The notes beneath the pieces are model-generated. The model was not told the origin of the DNA, did no database searches, and saw only the letters and a program-made list of their open reading frames with translations. The position numbers and the translations under genes are program-made. Below are positions 1-6,197 of a stretch of 64,000 nt of DNA, piece after piece (positions within the stretch are counted from its first letter, which is position 1; each line of letters starts with the position of its first letter). The stretch comes from Didemnitutus sp047777955 (lineage in GTDB: Bacteria > Verrucomicrobiota > Verrucomicrobiia > Opitutales > Opitutaceae): assembly GCF_047777955.1 (NCBI RefSeq), contig NZ_CP180537.1, positions 3,100,001 through 3,164,000 of the forward strand, read 5' to 3'.

Positions 1-1
1 G

Positions 2-250
2 GAAATCGAGGAATACAAGGCGACCCGGGACCCGATCATGACCTACGAGCGCCAGCTCGTCGCCGAAGGCGTCCTCACCGAGGCGCTCATCAAGCAAATC
101 GACGAGGCTGCCCGCGCCGAGGCCGAGACCTCCGCGCAATTCGCCGAGCAGAGCCCCTTCCCCACCGTCGAGGACATCAAGAAGCACGTGTATTGGGAGG
201 CGGACAATCCCGCCGACCGCAAATCCGTCGGCAGCCTCTTCTTCGACTAA
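2..250 (+). CDS. pdhA: Pyruvate dehydrogenase E1 alpha subunit, C-terminal end (partial)
   Basis: The last 82 codons of an ORF that enters from outside the window. The frame reads EIEEYKATRDPIMTYERQL, then an acidic helical region, and ends KSVGSLFFD. The segment R-D-P-I and the 'YWEADNPADRKSVGSLFFD' ending are typical of the alpha chain C-terminus of PdhA-type E1. E1 decarboxylates pyruvate with thiamine diphosphate and passes the acetyl group to the E2 lipoyl arm. The gene is followed by pdhB after 56 nt, so the order is the usual pdhA-pdhB-pdhC operon. The thiamine-binding part lies outside the window and cannot be checked. Confidence 0.9.
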   Translation, partial: EIEEYKATRDPIMTYERQLVAEGVLTEALIKQIDEAARAEAETSAQFAEQSPFPTVEDIKKHVYWEADNPADRKSVGSLFFD

Positions 251-268
251 GCCGCCACGCGCACGCCG

Positions 269-296
269 CTCTCAACTCTCATCTCTCAACTCTCAA
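269..296 (+). repeat. 4 x 7-nt CT-rich array upstream of pdhB
   Basis: Four head-to-tail heptamers, three CTCTCAA and one CTCTCAT, occupy exactly 28 nt and end 10 nt before the pdhB start codon. No purine-rich Shine-Dalgarno sequence lies between array and start. The same design recurs before pdhC, dnaX, lptF/G, rlmN, sucB and lpd. Confidence 0.9.
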
Positions 297-306
297 CTTT
301 TCCGCA

Positions 307-1284
307 ATGCCCGTCATCACCTACCGCGAAGCCCTCCGCCACGCCATGAGCGAGGAAATCGAGCGCGACGAGAACGTCGTGCTCATGGGCGAGGAAGTCG
401 GCCAGTTCAACGGCGCCTACAAGGTCTCCGAAGGCATGTTGGCCAAATACGGCCCGAAGCGCATCATCGACACGCCGATCTCCGAAGCCGGATTCATCGG
501 CATGGGCGTCGGCGCCGCCATGCTCGGCATGCGCCCGATCATGGAGCTGATGTTCTTCAGCTTCTACTCGGTCGCCTTCGACCAGATCTTCAACAACGCC
601 GCCAACATCCGCTACATGTCCGGCGGCCTCATCAACTGCCCGATCGTGCTCCGCGGCCCCGCCAACGGCGGCACGAACGTCGGCGCCACCCACTCGCACA
701 CGCCCGAGGGCATCGCCGCCTACCACCCCGGCATCAAGGTCGTCGTCCCGTCCAACGCCTACGACGCCAAGGGCCTCATGAAGTCCGCCATCCGCGACAA
801 CGACCCCGTGCTGTTCATGGAAAACACCATGCTCTACGGCGAGTCGTGCGAGGTGCCGGACGGCGAATACCTCATTCCGCTCGGCAAGGCCGACGTGAAA
901 CGCGCCGGCACCGACCTCACGATCGTCGGCCACGGCCGCCCGATCCAGATGGCCCTCAAGGCCGCCGACCTCCTCAAGGAAAAGCACAACATCAACGCCG
1001 AGGTCGTCGACCTCCGCTCGATCCGCCCGCTCGACGAGGAGACCGTGCTGAACTCGGTCCGCAAGACCAACCGCGTCCTCATCGTCGAGGAAGCCAAGCC
1101 CTTCTGCTCCGTCGGCGCCATGCTCGCCTGCATCATCGCGGAAAAGGCCTTCGACGATCTCGACGCCCCGATCAAGCGCGTCACCTCGATCGACTCGCCC
1201 GCGATCTACAGCCCGCCGCTCGAAAAGCTCCAGCTCCCCAACGTCGACCGCATCTTCACCGCCGCGCTCGAGGTCCTGAAGTAA
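307..1284 (+). CDS. pdhB: Pyruvate dehydrogenase E1 beta subunit
   Basis: 325 aa, the usual length for the beta chain, starting MPVITYREALRHAMSEE. Transketolase pyrimidine-binding domain in the N-terminal half, with the conserved GEEVGQFNGAYKVSEG segment and the TPISEAGFIG loop that contacts thiamine diphosphate. The C-terminal transketolase domain holds LRSIRPLDEETV and VEEAKPFCSVGA. With PdhA it forms the alpha2-beta2 E1 that oxidatively decarboxylates pyruvate and acetylates the E2 lipoyl group. An earlier in-frame ATG at 193 overlaps pdhA and gives an unconserved N-terminus, so 307 is preferred. It follows a heptamer array and precedes pdhC by 58 nt. Confidence 0.96.
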   Translation: MPVITYREALRHAMSEEIERDENVVLMGEEVGQFNGAYKVSEGMLAKYGPKRIIDTPISEAGFIGMGVGAAMLGMRPIMELMFFSFYSVAFDQIFNNAANIRYMSGGLINCPIVLRGPANGGTNVGATHSHTPEGIAAYHPGIKVVVPSNAYDAKGLMKSAIRDNDPVLFMENTMLYGESCEVPDGEYLIPLGKADVKRAGTDLTIVGHGRPIQMALKAADLLKEKHNINAEVVDLRSIRPLDEETVLNSVRKTNRVLIVEEAKPFCSVGAMLACIIAEKAFDDLDAPIKRVTSIDSPAIYSPPLEKLQLPNVDRIFTAALEVLK

Positions 1285-1289
1285 ACCGT

Positions 1290-1317
1290 CTCTCAACTCT
1301 CGTCCCTCAACTCTCAA
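1290..1317 (+). repeat. 4 x 7-nt CT-rich array upstream of pdhC
   Basis: Units CTCTCAA, CTCTCGT, CCCTCAA, CTCTCAA in perfect period 7, starting 5 nt after the pdhB stop codon and ending 25 nt before the pdhC ATG. It is the widest gap between array and start seen in the window. Confidence 0.9.
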
Positions 1318-1342
1318 CTGCGCGCCGAAGGCGCGCCACCCC

Positions 1343-2716
1343 ATGGCCAACATCATCGATATGCCGAAGCTCTCCGACACGATGTCGGTGGGCACGCTCG
1401 TCAAGTGGCTCAAGAAGGAAGGCGACGCCGTGAAGTCCGGCGACATGCTCGCCGAGGTCGAAACCGACAAGGCGACGATGGAGCTCGAGTCGTTCTTCGA
1501 CGGCACGCTCGTCAAGATCTTCGCTCCCGCCGGCTCGCAGGTCGCCATCGGCGCCCCGCTCTGCGCCATCGGCCAGCCCGGCGAAAAGGTCGACGCCCCT
1601 GCTTCGCCGAAGGCTTCGCAGGGCGCAGCCCCCGCAGCGCCGGCTCCGACTGCGCCGGCCACTGTCACACCGTCCGCTCCCGCCACCCCCGCTCCGGCGC
1701 AGTCGCCCTCCGTAGCCTCGGCGAAGGAGGGCCCGACCTCGGCCGCCGCTCCCGCTCCGGTCTCTCAACCCTCAACTCTCAACTCTCAACCCGCGGCCGA
1801 CGGCCGCGTCAAAATCTCGCCGCTCGCGAAGAAGATCGCCGCGCAAAACAACCTCAACGTCGCCGGCCTCGCCGGCACCGGCCCGCACGGCCGCATCGTG
1901 AAGGCCGACGTCCTCGCCGCCGTCGCCAATCCCGCCCTGCTTCAGGCCAAGTCCGCCGCGCCGGCCGCCGCCGCGAAGTCCGGCGCCGCCTTCACCGGCG
2001 GCACGCCGTCGCGCACCGGCCCGATCCAGGAAGACCGCACCGTCCCCGCCACGAACATGCGCGCGACCATCGCCAAGCGCCTGCTCGAGGCCAAGACGAC
2101 CATCCCGCACTTCTACCTCGAGATCGAAGTCGACGCCGAGCCGCTGCTCGCGCTCCGCGCCCAGCTGAACGCCGGCCTCGAGGCCGAGGGCGTGAAGCTC
2201 TCGGTCAACGACTTCGTCCTCAAGGCCAGCGCCGAGGCGCTCCGCCGCGTCCCCGGCGTCAACGCCTCCTGGACCGGCACCGGCATCCAATACTTCGGCG
2301 CCGCGCACGTCTCCTTCGCCGTCGCGATCGAGGACGGCCTCATCACGCCGGTCATCCGCGACGCCCACCAGAAGTCCGTGTTCGCGATCAGCGCCGAGGC
2401 CAAGCCGCTCGGCAAACGCGCCAAGGAAAAGAAGCTCAAGCCCGACGAGTTCACCGGCGGCACGTTCTGCGTGTCGAACCTCGGCATGATGGGCATCGAG
2501 CGCTTCTCCGCCATCATCAACCCGCCCAACGCCGCCATCCTCGCCGTCGGCACGACCGTCACCAAGCCGGTCGTGAAGAACGGCGCGATCGTCGTCGGGC
2601 AGACGATGGTCCTGACGCTCTCGTGCGACCACCGCGTCGTCGACGGCGCCCTCGGCGCGCAGTTCCTCGCCGCGCTCAAGGACCTGCTCGAGAAACCCGC
2701 GCTGCTGCTCGTCTGA
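1343..2716 (+). CDS. pdhC: Dihydrolipoamide acetyltransferase (E2 of pyruvate dehydrogenase)
   Basis: 457 aa. Residues 1-80 form one lipoyl domain with the lipoylated lysine in VETDKATME. Residues 85-150 are an Ala/Pro/Ser linker. Residues 152-195 are the E1/E3-binding domain (KISPLAKKIAAQNNL, GTGPHGRIVKADV). Residues 225-457 are the catalytic acetyltransferase domain ending with the active-site motif SCDHRVVDGA (HxxxDG). It accepts acetyl from E1 and transfers it to CoA as the core of the complex. The linker is unusual: it is built largely from dispersed repeats, with hairpin-type elements at 1597-1623 and 1706-1731 and a heptamer array at 1762-1789 translated as SQPSTLNSQ. Transcription probably ends at the hairpin at 2747. 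Confidence 0.97.
   Translation: MANIIDMPKLSDTMSVGTLVKWLKKEGDAVKSGDMLAEVETDKATMELESFFDGTLVKIFAPAGSQVAIGAPLCAIGQPGEKVDAPASPKASQGAAPAAPAPTAPATVTPSAPATPAPAQSPSVASAKEGPTSAAAPAPVSQPSTLNSQPAADGRVKISPLAKKIAAQNNLNVAGLAGTGPHGRIVKADVLAAVANPALLQAKSAAPAAAAKSGAAFTGGTPSRTGPIQEDRTVPATNMRATIAKRLLEAKTTIPHFYLEIEVDAEPLLALRAQLNAGLEAEGVKLSVNDFVLKASAEALRRVPGVNASWTGTGIQYFGAAHVSFAVAIEDGLITPVIRDAHQKSVFAISAEAKPLGKRAKEKKLKPDEFTGGTFCVSNLGMMGIERFSAIINPPNAAILAVGTTVTKPVVKNGAIVVGQTMVLTLSCDHRVVDGALGAQFLAALKDLLEKPALLLV
1597..1623 (+). repeat. Hairpin-type repeat in the pdhC linker
   Basis: Inverted arms CCCTGC and GCAGGG enclose 15 nt that carry the TTCGCCGAAGGC core. The core resembles that of the 26-nt element at 1706. It lies inside the flexible E2 linker, where inserted sequence is tolerated. 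Confidence 0.6.
1706..1731 (+). repeat. 26-nt CCCTCC...GGAGGG repeat in the pdhC linker
   Basis: Arms CCCTCC and GGAGGG flank GTAGCCTCGGCGAA. A copy matching at 24 of 26 positions lies in the sucB linker at 61701-61726, about 60 kb away in a gene with an otherwise unrelated linker. Shared sequence at that level in non-homologous linkers points to a dispersed repeat rather than descent of the two genes. Confidence 0.75.
1762..1789 (+). repeat. 4 x 7-nt array inside the pdhC coding sequence
   Basis: CTCTCAA, CCCTCAA, CTCTCAA, CTCTCAA in perfect period 7, the same element as those upstream of start codons. Here it lies inside the reading frame, immediately before the E1/E3-binding domain. 28 nt is not a multiple of three, so insertion must have been adjusted by flanking bases. 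Confidence 0.9.
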
Positions 2717-2746
2717 GCCACACCAAGCGAGTTCCACCCGCTCTCC

Positions 2747-2775
2747 AGGCGCGCCCCAACCGGCGCGCCTTTTTA
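2747..2775 (+). terminator. Rho-independent terminator after pdhC
   Basis: Perfect 9-bp stem AGGCGCGCC / GGCGCGCCT with a 6-nt loop, followed by TTTT. It lies 30 nt after the pdhC stop and closes the pdh operon. A second perfect hairpin (GGCGCTTG-CCAG-CAAGCGCC, 2839-2858) lies nearby but lacks a T-tract on either strand. Confidence 0.8.
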
Positions 2776-2887
2776 GTTTCCATCTCGTAGCGCTTCCGAC
2801 CGACAGAATCCGTTGCCTGCAACGGTCGTTCGCGCGCGGGCGCTTGCCAGCAAGCGCCTCGGCCGGCGCAACGCGGGGCGTTCTCGA

Positions 2888-4150
2888 TTACTTCAGCGCC
2901 TGGTAGATGACCGGCTTGTAGCGGTGGTTGAGGTTTTCGCCGCCGGCGGGGCGGAGCTGCATCATGAGGAGCATGACGAGGCGCTCCTTGGGATCGACGG
3001 CGTATTCGGGATAGTAGGCGCTGCCCCAGCCGTAGGCGCCCTGGCCGATGTTCTCGCCGAGGTTGCCGGGGTCTTCGTTGACCCAGAAGCCGAGACCGAA
3101 GGCGCGGGTGTTCCACTTGAAGAGGTCGCGCGTGTGGTTGACGTGCATGAGGGCGACCGTGCGCGGGCTGAGCAGGCGCACGCCGTCGAGTTCGCCGCCG
3201 TTGAGCAGCATCTGGAGGAAGCGGCCGTAGTCGCTCGCGGTGGAGAGGAGGCCGGCGCCGCCGGAGAAGAGCTTGCGCGGACCGTCGATGAAGTCGGAGC
3301 GCTTGGAATCCTCCATGCGCGTGAGCTTGCCGTTGACCAGGCCGTAGACGACGGCGAGGCGGTCGGCCTTTTCCTTCGGCAGGTAGAAACCGGTGTCCTT
3401 CATCCCGAGCGGGCGGCAGATGCGCTCCTCGACGAACTGGTCGAGCGGCTGGCCGGAGATCACCTCGACGAGGTAGCCGAGCACGTCGGTGCCATAGCCG
3501 TAGTCGAAGCCCTCGCCCGGCTGCGTCGCCAGCGGGAGCTTGGCGAGGCGCTTCACGAAGTCGCCGATCGTCTCGTCGTGATCGAGGAGATACCAGCCGT
3601 AGGCCCTGGCCTTCTGGTAATCCTCCTTGGCGAGGAAGTCGCCGTAGGTGAGGCCGGCGGTGTGCGTCATGAGGTCGTGGATGGTGATGCCGCGCTTGGC
3701 CGGCACGGTGACGTATTTGACGTCGGCCGGCGAACCGGGCGGCGGCGGCACGGCGACGACGGAGCGGGAGAACTCGGGGATCCACTTGCTGATCGGATCG
3801 CTGAGGAGGAAGCGGCCCTCCTCGTAGAGCATGAGTGCGGCGACGGTGGTGACGGCCTTGCTCATCGAGGCGATGCGGAAGATGGCGTCGTTGCGCATGG
3901 GGATGCGGTTCTCGACGTCGAGGTAGCCGTAGGACTTGAGCACGGCGTCCTGTCCGTCGCGCTTCACGATGGCGACGGCGCCGGCGAGCTTGCCGGCGTC
4001 GATCTCGCGCTGGACCAGGGCGTCGAGCCGCTGGAGCCGCTGCGGGTCGAAGCCGAGGGCCGCGGGGTCGGCGGCGCGCAGGACGGAGGAGAGGAGAACG
4101 AACGCCGCGGCGCACGCCGCGAGCCAGCGAGGGGTGAGGAGGCGTATCAT
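2888..4150 (-). CDS. Secreted serine hydrolase of the class C beta-lactamase fold
   Basis: 420 aa with a signal peptide (hydrophobic residues about 8-26, cleavage near RAADP). The nucleophile motif SxxK is S95-M-S-K98 in the context FRIASMSKAVT. The second motif reads DYGYGTDVLGYLVE, the Y-x-Y/TDVLG form of EstB-type esterases rather than the Y-x-N of true AmpC enzymes. It therefore probably hydrolyses an ester or peptide-like substrate in the periplasm or outside the cell, and antibiotic resistance should not be assumed from the fold. It is transcribed in the same direction as the histidine kinase gene 126 nt upstream, but no functional link is evident. Confidence 0.88.
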   Translation of the reverse strand: MIRLLTPRWLAACAAAFVLLSSVLRAADPAALGFDPQRLQRLDALVQREIDAGKLAGAVAIVKRDGQDAVLKSYGYLDVENRIPMRNDAIFRIASMSKAVTTVAALMLYEEGRFLLSDPISKWIPEFSRSVVAVPPPPGSPADVKYVTVPAKRGITIHDLMTHTAGLTYGDFLAKEDYQKARAYGWYLLDHDETIGDFVKRLAKLPLATQPGEGFDYGYGTDVLGYLVEVISGQPLDQFVEERICRPLGMKDTGFYLPKEKADRLAVVYGLVNGKLTRMEDSKRSDFIDGPRKLFSGGAGLLSTASDYGRFLQMLLNGGELDGVRLLSPRTVALMHVNHTRDLFKWNTRAFGLGFWVNEDPGNLGENIGQGAYGWGSAYYPEYAVDPKERLVMLLMMQLRPAGGENLNHRYKPVIYQALK

Positions 4151-4276
4151 ACGCCCGCCAGCGAACCCGATCCGGGGGCGCTTGATAAGCGCGAAGTGTG
4201 TGCACCGCGCGGCGTGGGCCGCCTCGCGTCGGCGACCGGACGGAGGCCGGCGGGGCGGGCCGGCGGCGGTCCGCGC

Positions 4277-5549
4277 TCAGCGCGCGGCGTCGAGCGTGAA
4301 GAAGAACGTCGCGCCCTGCTCCGGCTGCGCCTGCGCCCAGATGCGGCCGCCGTGCTTCTCGATCACGCGGGCGGCGATCGTCAGGCCGACGCCGGTGCCG
4401 GCGTAGTCGGCCGCCTGATGCAACCGGCGAAACGGCGTGAAGAGCTGCGGCGCCTCCGCCATGTCGAAGCCGGCGCCGTTGTCGCGCACGAAGAACGCGG
4501 GGTGCCGTCGGGCTGCGGCGCCCGGCCGAACTCGACCCGCGCCGCCTCGGTGCGGGCGGTGAACTTCCAGGCGTTGGCGAGCAGGTTTTCAAGGGCGATG
4601 CGCAGCAGCGGCGCATCCCCTCCACGACGGCGGACGGCAGGCAGACAAACTCGACCCGACGGTCGGGCGCGCTGTCCCGCAGGCCGCGCACGATCTCGCT
4701 CGCGAGGGCCGCGAGGTCGACCGGCGCGCGCGTGAGCGCGGCGTCGCGGAGGCGGGCGAGGCGCAGCAGGTCGTCGATCAAGGCCGACATCCGCGTCACC
4801 TGGGCCGGGATCTGCCGGAGCAGGCCGCGCGCCTTCTCGTCCAGCGCCGCCTCGCTCGTGATCCGCAGCATCTCCGCGTAGCCGCTGATCACGGCCAGGG
4901 GCGCCCGCAGGTCGTGCGAGACGGAGGAGGCGAACGAGGACAGTTCCTCGTTGGCCTGCCGGAGCGCCCGGGTGCGGTCGAGCACGCGCTGCTCGAGCTC
5001 GGCGTAAATCCGGACGTTCTCCAGCGCCACGGCGGTGGTGTTGGCGAGCGCCTGGAGCAGCTCGACCTCCGCGGGCGTGGCCCGGCGGCGGACCGCCCAG
5101 TAGGTGCCGATGGCGCCGATGGGGTCGTGGGCGCGGATCGGCACCATCACGATGCTTTTCACGAAGGTGGCGCGGTAGACGTCGATCGGCACGCGCGGGT
5201 CGTCGAAGATGTCCTCCACGACGGCGGCACGGCGGTTGAGCATCGCCCATCCGCTCGCGCAGGCGCCCAGGGGGAAGCGCTGGCCCTTCCAGAGCGGCGC
5301 GATGGCATCCTCGTCGACATAGTGACACTGGTCGCCGTCGCGCAGGACGAAGGTGGCGCCGTCGGCGCCGGCGATCTCGCGGGCGGCACGGCGGACGACG
5401 GCGCGCACCGCCTCGATCGAGCGCGCGTGGGACAGCTCCTGCACGGCGCGGACCAGGCGGGCGACGGCGGGCGCGAGGGCGGAAGCCTCCTCGCCGCCGG
5501 AGGCGGCGACGGGCGGGCGGACGGGTTCGCGATCGGGAGACGTGTTCAT
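4277..5549 (-). CDS. GAF-domain sensor histidine kinase (two apparent frameshifts)
   Basis: Starts MNTSPDREPV. Residues about 30-180 are a GAF domain; the H-box is SSVSHDLRAPLAVI with phospho-acceptor H212. The ATPase domain has an N-box (ENLLANAWKF), a G1 box (RDNGAGFDMAEAP) and a G2 box (GTGVGLTIAARVIEKHGG). The domain is complete only if one base is added at each of two four-base runs, C 4617-4620 and G 4499-4502. The span is 1273 nt, and two more bases give exactly 425 codons. No transmembrane segment is visible, so it is probably cytosolic with GAF as sensor. No response regulator lies next to it. Read as an intact gene with sequence errors; a real double-frameshift pseudogene is the alternative. 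Confidence 0.82.
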
Positions 5550-5676
5550 GGCGACACGCGCGCGGTCTCAGCCTGGCCCGACTTGCAACCGTGGTGGACG
5601 AGAGCGAAGCCATTTTCGCCGCGGAGTAAAGCCGCGTCTCCCCGTGTCCCGGCGAGGGGGCGGCCGGCGAAAAAAC

Positions 5677-5703
5677 AAAAAGGCGCGCTCCGCAGAGCGC
5701 GCC
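5677..5703 (-). terminator. Terminator for the EF-hand gene
   Basis: On the minus strand a perfect 9-bp stem GGCGCGCTC / GAGCGCGCC with a 4-nt loop is followed by TTTTT. It lies 28 nt after the EF-hand stop codon. Confidence 0.8.
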
Positions 5704-5730
5704 GGGCAATCACGGACGGGGGCGACGCGG

Positions 5731-6027
5731 TCAGCCCTTCTTCTTGTGCGGCATGCCGGCGGCGAATTCCTCGCGGGTGAGCGAGCCGTTGCCGTCCTTG
5801 TCGAGCTCCTTGAAGCGGGCCTTGGCGGCGTCGGCATTCATGCGCGCCGCGGCGAATTCGACGAACTCGGCCTCGGTGAGCTTGCCGTCGCCATCCTTGT
5901 CGGCCTTGACGAAGGGGCCGCCCTTTTTCTTGGCGTCCTTGGCCGGATGCTCGGCATCCTGGGCGAAGGTGGCGGTGGAGAACACGAGGGCCGCGGCGGC
6001 CGCGGCGATGAACAGACGATTTTTCAT
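5731..6027 (-). CDS. Small secreted EF-hand protein
   Basis: 98 aa. A signal peptide (residues 1-22, ending TATFAQ) is followed by two EF-hand loops: residues 43-54 (DKDGDGKLTEAE) and 76-87 (DKDGNGSLTREE). Both carry acidic or amide ligands at positions 1, 3 and 5 and glutamate at position 12, so both should bind calcium. The mature protein is about 75 residues and ends HKKKG. Such proteins are common in Verrucomicrobiota and Planctomycetota with unknown roles. It has its own terminator (5677-5703), and the preceding PL7 gene also ends in a terminator, so it is probably a separate transcript rather than part of the alginate operon. Confidence 0.85.
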   Translation of the reverse strand: MKNRLFIAAAAAALVFSTATFAQDAEHPAKDAKKKGGPFVKADKDGDGKLTEAEFVEFAAARMNADAAKARFKELDKDGNGSLTREEFAAGMPHKKKG

Positions 6028-6101
6028 GAGTGGATTGAGGGGTTGGAGCGAGCAGAGACGCCGGCGGGACGCGGCGGTTACGCGCGAATGCGCGGCGGAT
6101 G

Positions 6102-6133
6102 AAAAAGGAAGCCCGCGCTTGCGCGCGGGCTTC
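6102..6133 (-). terminator. Terminator after the PL7 alginate lyase gene
   Basis: Minus-strand stem GAAGCCCGCGC / GCGCGGGCTTC, 11 bp with a 4-nt loop, followed by CTTTTT. It marks the downstream end of the alginate locus. Confidence 0.8.
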
Positions 6134-6197
6134 GCACCTATCCCCCAAAGGGACGGACCGGGCGGCGGCGGACGGCCACCCGGACCGGAGAGACGGG

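Noticed and set aside
193..307. Upstream ATG at 193 as the pdhB start
   Set aside because: It would overlap pdhA and translate the heptamer array; homology begins at MPVITYREAL (307).
269..1317. Heptamer arrays as a CRISPR array
   Set aside because: Units are 7 nt and directly adjacent, with no spacers and no cas genes anywhere in the window.
2839..2858. Hairpin as terminator of the serine hydrolase gene
   Set aside because: The stem is perfect, but no T-tract follows on the minus strand.
2888..4150. AmpC-type beta-lactamase and antibiotic resistance gene
   Set aside because: The fold matches, but the second motif is Y-x-Y/TDVLG, as in EstB-like esterases, and there is no AmpR-type regulator.
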